64,000 nt of DNA, taken from NCBI GenBank assembly GCA_022414725.1, contig CM039466.1, positions 38,447,626 to 38,511,625 on the forward strand, read 5' to 3'. Positions 55,284 through 64,000 of this stretch are shown here, in pieces. Below the pieces are notes generated by a model. That model was given only the letters and a program-made list of their open reading frames with translations, searched no databases and was not told where the DNA came from. Each line of letters opens with the position of its first letter. Positions within the stretch are counted from its first letter, which is position 1. The DNA comes from Microglena sp. YARC (Eukaryota; Chlorophyta; Chlorophyceae; Chlamydomonadales; Chlamydomonadaceae). Position numbers and translations under genes: made by a program.

Positions 55284-55760
55284 GGAGGCCAATGGAGAGA
55301 TGCTTAGATGTTGCTGCTCATAGCTGAGAGTGCTTTCCGTTTAAAGCCCCTGCTGTCAAGCCTAGATGCTGTTGGTCATAGCTGAGAGTGCTTTTTCAGT
55401 GCTTTTCGTTTAAAGCCCCTGCTGTCAAGCCTAGATGCTGTTGGTCATAGCTGAGAGTGCTTTTTCAGTGCTTTTCGTTTAAAGCCCCCGCTGTCAAGCC
55501 TAGATGCTCTTGCTCGTAGCTGAGAGTGCTTTTCGTTTAAAGCCCCTGCTTACACGTCTAGATGCTGTTGCTCATAGCTAAGGGTTCTCTTCAGTGCTTT
55601 CCGTTTGAAGCCCCTGCTGTCACGCCTAGATGCTGTTGGTCATAGCTGAGAGTGCTTTTTCAGTGCTTTTCGTTTGAAGCCCCTCCTGTCACGGCTAGGC
55701 AAGTTCCTTTAGCCTCTTTGGCCTACCCGTGTAGTGAAACGACATGCATGCAGCTGAGAG
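55284..55760 (+). repeat. ~68-bp tandem array and SINE A end downstream of the stop
   Basis: Units with TAGATGCTGTTGGTCATAGC and GCTTTTCGTTTAAAGCCCCT recur about six times to 55690. The last runs into CTGTCACGGCTAGGCAAGTT and a CATGCATG tail, i.e. the array is an expansion of the first half of a SINE A. It may be in the 3' UTR of the plastid protein gene. Confidence 0.75.
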
Positions 55761-56105
55761 GGAAAGTAATGAGGCCAAGTAGAAGCTAATAAGCTAAATG
55801 GACCAGACCATCTTTTTATAGGGACTGGCATATCATGTTATGTTGATCAAAAGTGAGTATGACATCATACAAATTGCATCCTATGATATTGTATGTACAT
55901 GGCAACTTGCGCCTGGTCAGACTGCCGGCATCAAATGATATCATAAGGTACCCTATGTATCGGCTAGAAATCAGTTTGAATTAAGCGAATTCAGTCATTT
56001 ATAATTAGTAAACATTTGAGTTGTCATTTGGTCATGGAACTATATCAGGTACCCATCATGACATGATACTGTATCATATGATATCATGTTGCTGTCCCCT
56101 GCCTA
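55761..56105. other. AT-rich spacer with repeated GATATCAT motifs
   Basis: ATGATATCAT-like palindromic words recur near 55885, 55937 and 56085. No gene. Confidence 0.5.
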
Positions 56106-56109
56106 ATCA

Positions 56110-56772
56110 ATGTTCGTCTGGTCGAGGGTCGTAGGAAGCTTGTCTGCCGTGGTAAATAGGGGTAGTGGTGCACGTTCATTTGGATGTGGGTCGGTATCTC
56201 CCGCCGACCCAAAGTGCGCCTGCTTTTTTGTAGGAGTGCGGAAAATTGGCAAAGCAAGACTCCGCAAGAAAGCACACATGACAAGGACGGAAGAACCCAC
56301 CACTCAGGGCAGACCTGTTGGCTATACGCATATAAGAGGTTATGCAGCCAACAAGCATGAGACCGGACTAGAGCAACAACACCCTCAAACTAAGCACAGC
56401 AGGACCAGAGAAAAAGGGGGGCGAAAAGGAGGAGGGGGGTTAATAATGGCACAAAGCGATATGCCAAGAAACTACAAGAAGGGGTCCTTTGACTTCAGAA
56501 AGAGCGTACCAATGCATGGCACCCAGAAAAGAAGAGCAGAAAAGGCATGCATTCAGGCGCATGTAGGGAAAGACCTGCAAAAAGGTAACAGCTTAATCGT
56601 AGGACCAAACTTCTGGCAACAACAATTGGCTACATGGCCGGTGTGTGTGATTTGGGAGTGTACCAGTGTACCCATGGGGGGGAGGGGAGTGATGAGTTTA
56701 GGTGGGGAAGGGGGTAGGGGGGAGATCCCGGGTGAGGGGGGCATCGTCAATTCGTCAAGCGGAAAAGAGTGA
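56110..56772 (+). CDS. Hypothetical open frame, 220 codons, doubtful
   Basis: ATG to TGA open frame, Gly/Arg/Lys-rich with segments GVRKIGKARLRKKAHMTRT and GSFDFRKSVPMHGTQKRRAE. No family recognised, no clear splice signals, and the C-terminal third is biased by GGGG-rich DNA. It could be a real exon, a remnant of a mobile element next to the Copia copy, or chance. Confidence 0.25.
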   Translation: MFVWSRVVGSLSAVVNRGSGARSFGCGSVSPADPKCACFFVGVRKIGKARLRKKAHMTRTEEPTTQGRPVGYTHIRGYAANKHETGLEQQHPQTKHSRTREKGGRKGGGGLIMAQSDMPRNYKKGSFDFRKSVPMHGTQKRRAEKACIQAHVGKDLQKGNSLIVGPNFWQQQLATWPVCVIWECTSVPMGGRGVMSLGGEGGRGEIPGEGGIVNSSSGKE

Positions 56773-56906
56773 GGGGCAGAACCCATGTTGACCCTGGCTC
56801 CTCAATGACTAATTACAATACAATGCATTACATTACATGTTAAAGTATACTTTAATGAAGGGATGGGAAGAGTCCCAAGTGTCCTCCCAATCAGCCGGGG
56901 GCGCCC

Positions 56907-57069
56907 TGTTATAGGCCGGTTCTCCCGGTCCTGCTAGAGTGTCCTAGTGCGCCAGGCTTCCCGCCTGGCAGCTTCCGCTGTAGTGCCTCCGCCCGATAGG
57001 GCCTGCAGCCAGCGGCGTCAGTACCCTAAGGTACTGCTGCCTTTCTCTTCTTATACCTGCTCTGTCGCC
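56907..57069 (+). mobile_element. Copia element 5' LTR, 163 bp
   Basis: TGTTATAGGCCGGTTCTCCC to TCTGTCGCC. Five substitutions relative to the 3' LTR (about 97% identity). Contains a GCCAGGCTTCCCGCCTGGC hairpin. No target-site duplication seen at the outer edges. Confidence 0.85.
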
Positions 57070-57230
57070 CAACTTGCTGCCCCGCAACAACCAAACCAAC
57101 CACCACCCTGCGTCTACCCATCAGTTCCCCTCTCCTCCCCTCCCGCCGTCTCCTATAACCCCGTCAGCCTCGCAAGCCCCCCCCCCCCCCCCCTCCCCGC
57201 TCCCCCAGACTTTTCAAGATCTACTCGACA

Positions 57231-57470
57231 ATGAACGCACCCTCGGCATCCACAGCCGCAGCGTTTGCACAATGGATCAAAGACGTCTCCAAAGACCTTG
57301 AGGTGATGCGAGCAACTACTATAGACCTGCCCTTATCAGAAAGAAACCACAGAGCTAAGAATTTCATTTTGAACCAGCTCTCAACAGACTACCAAACCGT
57401 ATACTGCCACTTCGCTCATCCAGATAACATCATCTCCTCCCTCAAAGATGCATATATATGCAGACTTTTA
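57231..57470 (+). pseudogene. Copia gag remnant
   Basis: Starts at ATG after a Pro-rich leader and encodes about 80 residues with AAFAQWIKDVSKDL and NFILNQLSTDYQTVYCHF, as in Copia Gag. The frame is then lost and the CCHC zinc knuckle expected before the protease is absent, so gag is internally deleted. Confidence 0.6.
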
Positions 57471-60400
57471 CTTCTCCCAAGTCAAAGACATTGATACAGA
57501 CCCTCTACCCTACCCATGGCTCACGTTCCCATCCCTCTGCAAAAGAAGCGCATCAACAGACCCTCACAATGAGAACATCGCAAGCACTTCCCACACTACT
57601 CATTTTGCACTCAATGCATCCAAACACACGCGCCGCATATACAGAAATTGGATCATGGACACAGGAGCAACCTCACACATGACTGGCGATCCTAGTCTCC
57701 TCCATGACATCAGAAACATAGACCCCATCAAAGTCCTTACTGCTTCTGGTCACACCTACATCACTAAGTCTGGCACGGCTCTCATTAAAGGAGACAATGG
57801 GAAGATCCACAAACTTCTCAATGTCCATCTAAATTCAGATCACACCACACCCAACTTGTTCTCCATGGCATCAGCTATTAAAAACAATCCTACCATGGAG
57901 ATCCAATTCAATTCTCATGAATGCACCATGTCCATCAACAACAAAGTTCTCATCTCAGGACCAAAGAAAAGAAGTCTCTACCTAGTACCAGTTATCAAGG
58001 CTGATCCTACTATGATCAGAGGTTCTGACTACCAAACAGCTTTAGCAGCCGTTTCCAGAAAAAACCCTATGACAGCTGAACTCCAGCACATCAGACTAGG
58101 GCACCTGGCCTACAGTTCCTTAGCTAGGATGGCTTCAGAGGATATGGTCATTGGCAACGACATCACCCCAGCTGCATTTAACAAAATGAGAAAACAAACC
58201 TGTGAAATCTGTGTCCTCTCTAAAATGGACAAGAACCCATACCCCACGTCCCATACCAGAGCTACACGACCCATGGCCATCATTCACATTGACATGAGTA
58301 GAAAGATGAAAATTACCAGCCTCAATGGAAGCCTATATTTCCAAGGCATACTAGATGACTACTCCAAGTACTCCATTGTCACCTTCCACAAAACCAAAGA
58401 TACAGTAGCCAAGGACACCATCATAGAGCTTGAACGGTATGAAGTACTCACCCAGAACAAAGTAGGGACCATCTTCTGTGGCAATGGATCTGAATACATC
58501 TGCACAAGATTCAAAAACTGGTGCAAAAAGAAAGGAATTACCCTAAACTTCACAGTCCCAGGTAACCCATCCACCAACGGTGCAGCAGAAAGCCTCAACA
58601 GAACTTTGCATGACAGATCAACAGCCCTCCTCCTTTCCTCTAAATTCCCCAATAGATACTGGGCAGAAATGGTAAAGAATGCAAGCATCCTCAGAAACCT
58701 GTCCCCTACCTATGAATCAACTCAACCCCATATGAAATGTTCCATGGGACCAAACCTAAGATTGATCATCTCAGGACCATTGGATGCTCTGCATATGTCC
58801 ATGTCCCACCAAAATCAAGATCATTCAAGTTCTCACCCTCAGCCAAAATCACTAGACTTATTGGATACTCAGAGTCAAGAAAATCCTACAGAGTTGTAGA
58901 CTCTGCCCACAAGATCTTTGATGCCAGAGACATCACTTTCAATGAATTTGAAAACTTAGCAGGACAGAAAGGATTCCCAGGCTCAGATGCTGTAGTCCTA
59001 GGGAACTATGAAGAAGATGTTCCTGTAGAGATAGATGATGACATGGTTCCTGCCCCTGTTACAACACCTTTTGAACTCAAAGAAATGGAACTCTGGAATG
59101 ACAGACAAGCCAGATTTCAGGCGAACCCTCCCCAATGAGGATCTCCCCAGTGAGTTTTCCTTTAGCCCTAGCACTGTGTACCAACCTACAGGACCTAGCA
59201 TTCTGCCAGAAACAAGTGCACCCAACCACAACAATACTGTAGAACAAGGAGATGAACACAATCCCCAACAAAAACCAACAACAGATCCCACCAGCACAGC
59301 CCCTTTGCAAAACCAAGACACAGTCATCCCTGACAGCCCTGACATCCCCCCACCACCCCAAATAGATTCCTCTCTAGTTGAACCCAGGCGCACTGGCAGA
59401 GAAAGACACTCCCCCAACTTCCTAGCTTTCCTAGCTGCCGACCAGATCATCATACCTAAGAATGAAAGAGAAGCACTATCTGGTCCCCAAGCTAAAGAAT
59501 GGAAAGCTGCTATGCAAGAAGAACTAGCAGCACTTGCAGAAATGAACACCTGGTCTCTCTCAGAAATCCCACAGGGATCCAAAGCAATAGGGACAAAGTG
59601 GGTCTTCGATATCAAGCAATCTGTTGATGGTGAAATTTTCAGATATAAAGCAAGGCTAGTAGCCAAGGGATATGCCCAGCGCCCTGGCATGGCCTATGAT
59701 GAAGTGTTTGCCCCAGTTGCTAAGCATGCCACTATCCGCTATTCCTCTCCATGGCAGCAAACCCCAAGGATCTTTCCACTGCATTCCTATATGGCATAGT
59801 TGAAGAAGAACTTTACTGCAGCCAACCACCTGGTTTTGAAAAATATCACAGAGTCTGTCGCATGTGGAAATGCCTTTATGGCCTCAAGCAAGCATCCCGC
59901 TAATGGTATCTCAAAGTCAAAGAAGATATGACTACTATTGGATTCAGAGAAGTTGATGTAGATCAAGGCCTGTTTGTGTTACCTGGACCTACCCACAAAC
60001 CCCTCATATGGGTACTCCTGTGGGTTGATGACTTTCTGCTGCTCTCATTTGACAAAGACATCCTCCACCAGTACAAGAAAACCATCATGCAGCTCTACAA
60101 GACTGGAGATCTAGGTGAACCATCTGTATTTGTTGGCTATGAAATCACCAGGAATGTCTGAACTGGAACACTGCACATCTGCCAGTCCAGATTCATCCAG
60201 GATCTCCTTCGAGCCCACAACATGCTCCCTGAGCAAAACAGCACCAGGTTCCCTGTGCTCCTCCAGCCAGATGCACACCTGCCCTATGCTGACAAGGACA
60301 CTTCAGCCACTGGCCTTCCCCTTGCCCAGATTGTAGGTTCCCTCAACTACCTTGCAGTCAACACCAGGCCTGACATTGCCCAAGCTGTCAACAGGTTGGC

Positions 60401-60994
60401 CAGGCACAGTGCACACCCCCTGCATGATCACATGGAAGCTGCCACTGGTATCCTCAAATACTTGTCTAACACCCCAGACCATGACATCACCTACACCTAC
60501 TCCAACAAGCCCCTCATTGGTTATTGTGATTCTGATCATGCTGCCTGCCCCATCACAAGGAAGTCCACAACAGGGTTTGTCTTCCTCAACCAAGAACAAT
60601 CTCATGGGCATCCAAGATCCAAGCATCTGCAACAGCCCTGTCCACCACAGAAGCTGAGTTCATGGCAGCCACCTCTGCAGCCTAAGAGGGAATGTGGTTG
60701 AGTAAGCTACAACACTCTGCCACAGGAACTGTTCCTCCTGCCCTCACCATTAATGGTGACAACCAAGCTGCACTCAGTGCCTGGAACCAAGAGAAGCTGT
60801 CCTCCAGGCTGAAGCACATGGAGACCAGCAGTTTCTACTTTCTCAAGGAACAGTCCAAGAAAGAAGGCATCAAGCTGGACTGGATCCCTACTGCTGCCAA
60901 CATGTCTGACATGCTCACCAAGGCCCTTCCCAGGGCCAAGTTTTGTGACTTCAGAGAAAAGATTGGCTGCATTGGAAACACCTACAAGCACTAA
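57471..60994 (+). pseudogene. Copia pol (protease, integrase, reverse transcriptase, RNase H), disrupted
   Basis: Domain order protease-integrase-RT-RNase H is diagnostic of Ty1/Copia. Protease: MDTGATSHMTGD (57655-57690). Pre-integrase: HIRLGHLAYSSL with CEICVLSKM. Integrase core: first Asp in IHIDM, last Glu in NGAAESLNRTL, but the middle Asp is Gly (CGNGSEY; GGC at 58480-58482). RT: WVFDIK, RYKARLVAKGYAQ, then WVDDFLLLS with the catalytic DD. RNase H: GYCDSDHAACPITRKSTTGF, then LSTTEAEFMA. Reading moves between frames near 58740, 59090-59140, 59735 and 60600. In-frame stops occur at 59901, about 60159 and 60683. The frame ends at TAA 60992. With these breaks it cannot encode its own proteins. 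Confidence 0.9.
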
Positions 60995-61395
60995 TCAAGC
61001 ACCTTTGATCTGGCATCTTTCATATCCCTGATCAGGGGGAGTCACTGCTTTGCCACTTGATTTATTGACTTGAGCTTCTCCTTCTAGACTTTAGTTTATG
61101 CTTGACCAGACCATCTTTCCAGGCAGCTATCAGCTGGAATCCAGTCCATGTTAGATTTATCCTGCCTAAGCTTCCCTCTATCCCAGAACAGGATTCCTCC
61201 CTCACACTGTACCTTCACATGTACATACATCTGAGTTCTCCTTCCCCTATGACAACCTTTGCAAGCTTACCCTACGCTTCTCTTCGATCACATAGTTACA
61301 TAGTTCTTATATTTTACACTCTAGCTTCCCTTTTCTTTTATACCTCCTAATTCAAGGAATTCTTCTGAATGAGGAATACCAGGAATTGGGGGGGA
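60995..61395 (+). other. Copia 3' untranslated region and polypurine tract
   Basis: Non-coding, ending in the purine run AGGAATTGGGGGGGA (61381-61395) directly before the 3' LTR, as needed to prime plus-strand synthesis. Confidence 0.75.
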
Positions 61396-61558
61396 TGTTT
61401 TAGACCGGTTCTCCCGGTCCTGCTAGAGTGTCCTAGTGCGCCAGGCTTCCCGCCTGGCAGCTTCCGCTGTAGTGCCTCCGCCCGATAGGGCCTGCACCCA
61501 GCGACGTCAGTACCCTAAGGTACTGCCGCCTTTCTCTTCTTATACCTGCTCTGTCGCC
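61396..61558 (+). mobile_element. Copia element 3' LTR, 163 bp
   Basis: TGTTTTAGACCGGTTCTCCC to CTGTCGCC, same length as the 5' LTR. Confidence 0.85.
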
Positions 61559-62400
61559 TGACATCGCATCTCGCATATGTAAGCATTACATTCCTTCAGT
61601 CCATTCCCTGTGACGTTTAAGTTATATCGCTCCCGAAAGCTAAACGCCCCAATGGTCACGGAGTCAGCAATGTGGGCCCGAAAATTATAAGCGATGTGCG
61701 CGCGAGAGAGGGTACGTTACATTAACTTAGCAGAACACTGCCGAGACAGGACAGCAGCACAGCTTGCCAACCATCAAATTTTATAACAGGAATCAGTAGG
61801 GCTTTTGAGGCACCCCCGCAAACCCTGAAAACAAACAGGTCAGAAAAAACAAGCAAACAAGGGGCGGGAAAGAGAATGGAATGAAAAAGAAGAAAGATTA
61901 CAAGGGGATGCGGAGAGGAGAGGATATTGTTACATACTCAGCAAAAATCAATGCCGAGACTGAACAGCGCCAGGGCAGCTGGACAGTTTTATAACAGTGA
62001 GGGTTTGGGCAACATACCCCTCAGAACCTGGTCCAGGAGGTAACCTCAAAAAAAGCGTATGAAAGAGCAAATTAAAAGGCTTGACAACAAGCAAAGCGAA
62101 CTACCAAGGCAAAGAGAAACTAGCGAATAAAGTGTATATTGTAGAAGGGCTAAGAGTTGCCGAGGCCTAAAAAGCGAGATTATAAAAGAAGAAGTAAAAG
62201 GACAAAAGGCACAGGAAATTCACCAAACAAACAAGGAGAGAGGCACAGAGCTCTAAAAAGGCGGCCTTAACACTCCCTATCTAACAGCAAAAACAAGACC
62301 AAGCCGGGTGATGATGCGGGCTCAAAAATCAGGCGTTGTCCTCTGGCAGCGTCTTACGAAAGCATACTTACTATCTAGAGACCGCTAACAATCATCCTTC
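61559..62400. other. Non-coding A-rich region, no gene recognised
   Basis: Two loosely similar blocks (about 61735-61850 and 61935-62060) share CCGAGAC, CAGTTTTATAACAG-like and CCC-GCA/AACC words, suggesting an old duplication. No open frame with coding character. Confidence 0.45.
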
Positions 62401-62403
62401 GTG

Positions 62404-62477
62404 GTGTGCCTATTGTATAGTGGTTAGTACATCGCTTTGTGGCAACGGAGACCTGGGCTCGATTCCTGGTAGTCACA
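62404..62477 (+). tRNA. tRNA-His(GTG)-like sequence, probably a SINE head or tRNA pseudogene
   Basis: Contains the D-arm block TATAGTGGTTAGTACA, the anticodon loop TTGTGGC with anticodon GTG, and the T-arm CTGGGCTCGATTCCTGG, and ends AGTCACA. Positions and words fit a eukaryotic tRNA-His. The acceptor stem pairs poorly at its 5' side (GTGTGCC against TAGTCAC), and a SINE C body follows, so it is probably not a functional tRNA. Confidence 0.5.
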
Positions 62478-62640
62478 TATTTTCATCCTGAGCCAGTTGT
62501 CTGCAACAGATGTACGCATTCGTCGAGCAGCCAAATTGCAGGCTGACGCTACGTAGTAACCTAGTCCACTGTACGTAGCTACCAAGTCCAAGCAGTCTCG
62601 TGTTCCCATCAGAGGTACATTTTGTAAATCTTTTGTAAAC
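62478..62640 (+). repeat. SINE C body following the tRNA-His-like head
   Basis: GAGCAGCCAAATTGCAGGCT and TACCAAGTCCAAGCAG correspond to the hairpin and the CAAGTTCAAG tail of the family C element at 25673. Confidence 0.6.
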
Positions 62641-62644
62641 AGTT

Positions 62645-62732
62645 GCGTCTCAAGAGTCAAGTCCCAGATGTTGAACCTTGTTGCGTCTCAATACGCAGAT
62701 TTTGGAGCCTCCCTGAACAACCCTGACTGACA
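62645..62732. mobile_element. Partial MITE of the 185-bp family
   Basis: Two GTTGCGTCTCAA words and the terminus CCCTGAACAACCCTG (ending about 62728). The left end is missing. Confidence 0.5.
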
Positions 62733-63029
62733 CCTTATTATAAATACTACATTCCTAATATGCGCACGTTTCCCTTCATCCCACTAGTCATAAATTAGGT
62801 AAAAAGCAATGACCAGAATTAATGTAAACGCGAACAAATCAATGTTTGTTTTTCCATTTCCATTTTTTTCCTTTTCTTGCTTTTATCATTTAATTGTCCC
62901 CCCCCCCCCTTATTTTGCCATATTTTGCTTCTTCTGTAGAACAGTAAAAACAAACTCCTACCAGGATTCCTACAAATATTAATAGCTTAATGCGCAAGGG
63001 TGCATTTATCTTATTATACACGTTAACAC
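62733..63029. other. AT-rich spacer
   Basis: AATGTAAACGCGAACAAATC at 62822 also occurs at about 18657. A C-run is at 62898-62909. No gene. Confidence 0.5.
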
Positions 63030-63214
63030 CAGGGTTGTTCAGGACGCTGCGTCCTCCGTTGCAGACTCAACGTCGAAGAGTCTGTTGAGACGCAAGACGC
63101 AATGTGGGGAGGGTCCGTTTACCAGAAGGAAGGGTCCTTTGCATCGCAGGACGCAAGCTATCGAATCGGTTGTGTCTCAGGCAGCAGAGGGGGTGGTCCT
63201 CCTGAAGCACCCTG
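63030..63214 (+). mobile_element. MITE, 185 bp, with CAGGG...CCCTG termini
   Basis: Terminal inverted repeats CAGGGTTGTTCAGGA and TCCTGAAGCACCCTG (13 of 15 pair). Second copy at 27739-27924. CAGGG ends suggest hAT, but the flanks (GTTAACAC and TCTGACAC) share only 5 of 8 bases. Confidence 0.7.
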
Positions 63215-63294
63215 TCTGACACATTTTAATATGTACATGGCCTCCGGAATTTGTTCACGTTTACATTTCCCCAGGTAAATTTATGTATACAGTA

Positions 63295-63510
63295 TACGGT
63301 TCTGCTGAAGACGGCAAGCAGCCATTTCTGGCTGAAGTTATGTAACCAAGTTCAAGTGCATGGCCGCCTTGGTTTGGCAGCTGACTCGCTATTTGTGCTA
63401 TTCACGGAATGCATTTTTCTGTTGATGAGTGGGTTGGTGATTTGATTCTTACATGTTTTTCACTTTTCAGCAAAATCTGGGCTGTTCACCGTCTTCCATT
63501 ATTATTACTC
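63295..63510. repeat. Partial SINE C and reversed family D
   Basis: GACGGCAAGCAGCCATTTCT and TAACCAAGTTCAAGTGCATG (SINE C). 63440-63505 on the minus strand reads GAAGACGGTGAACAGCCCAG (family D). Confidence 0.55.
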
Positions 63511-63699
63511 TGTTAATGGCTGTAGGTTGTGCTGGTGTGGCTGTCTGACTCGTTTAGTCATTGCACACCTGTATTGGACGCTTTTCCAGCCGACTCTAGG
63601 CTGCCCAGTGCCCACCATCGAATTCGAAGTACCCCCCCGTGAAAACAGGAAGCATGCTAAGCGGGATAGACAGTACAAAAACAAGTCCAGGTGACAAGG

Positions 63700-63863
63700 A
63701 AGGCTGGCGCGCTGCCTTTTTGAGCCCCACTGCGCGTTTCGCGCAGTTTTTGCAACACCCTGTGGGCGCAGCAAGCAATTTATGCGCTTTTTGCACTACA
63801 AAGCGCAGTTTATTTTTCAAGTGCGCTAAAGCGCTGGCCAATTTGGTCAATGAAAGTACCCTG
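63700..63863. mobile_element. hAT-like MITE, third copy of the 208-bp family
   Basis: GCGCTTTTTGCACTACAAAG and CTGGCCAATTTGG are shared with 26201-26408. Right end GAAAGTACCCTG at 63863; left end degraded or truncated. 63864-64000 shows no gene. Confidence 0.7.
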
Positions 63864-64000
63864 CATGGATCCAGTCAGAAACTTGGCTGCTCGCCGTCTT
63901 CAGCTCTAGCCAGCACGCACCCGCGCATCCATTCCAGAAAACCCCTAGGAGTCTAAAGGGGGCCCCCGGCCAAACGGAACTGCACGGCCAGGTCTAGGCT

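Noticed and set aside
56800..56870. 3' end of a reversed LINE
   Set aside because: Only the CATTACATTACATGTTAAAGT tail region matches; the adjoining sequence does not match the 20134-20390 3' UTR, so it could be a bare tail or coincidence.
62404..62477. Functional tRNA-His gene
   Set aside because: Acceptor stem mispairs and a SINE body follows directly, so it is listed only as tRNA-like.

Overview
This is nuclear DNA of a eukaryote with spliced genes: GT-AG introns, tRNA-derived SINEs, a LINE, a Copia LTR element, hAT-like MITEs and interstitial CCCTAAA telomere-type repeats. The TTTAGGG-type repeat and a predicted plastid-targeted thylakoid-type protein point to a green alga. The style (LRR proteins of the 'LSPL..C..L..L' type, repeat-filled introns) reminds me of prasinophytes such as Cymbomonas, but that is an impression, not a result.

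Layout. 1-13.46 kb: tandem arrays, dominated by a ~10.3 kb satellite with a 22-bp unit; single-base indels are so frequent here that the consensus is probably poor. 13.67-17.09 kb: the last two recognisable exons of a + strand gene, with arrays in the intron between them. 17.1-21.1 kb: short repeats, a decayed LINE 3' end, a perfect hairpin. 21.17-24.72 kb: an alpha-kinase gene (+) interrupted by ~2.7 kb bounded by 71-bp direct repeats. 24.7-30.5 kb: dense SINEs, MITEs and minisatellites. 38.04-30.57 kb (minus): a Gln-rich protein gene with four exons in phase. 45.16-40.39 kb (minus): an F-box-like/LRR gene with two exons in phase. 46.76-55.28 kb (+): a complete four-exon gene for a 158-residue predicted thylakoid membrane protein. 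56.9-61.56 kb: a Copia element with 163-bp LTRs and a broken pol. 61.6-64 kb: SINE and MITE remnants.

The most striking feature is a rule shared by these genes. Long introns are filled by tandem arrays whose unit is a copy of the adjacent exon-intron junction. Copies of an exon's 3' end plus its 5' splice site lie just downstream of that exon, and copies of a 3' splice site plus the start of the next exon lie just upstream of it. In the 158-residue protein gene, all three introns contain such copies (the acceptor of exon 2, the donors of exons 2 and 3, and the acceptor of exon 4). In the 13.7 kb, 30-38 kb and 40-45 kb genes the same holds for at least one junction each. The true junction can be identified because its reading phase joins the neighbouring exon. 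The arrays also serve as landing sites for SINEs with clear target-site duplications.

Gene models were built by eye from splice signals and phase, without transcripts. Functions beyond the alpha-kinase, LRR, LINE and Copia assignments are tentative.
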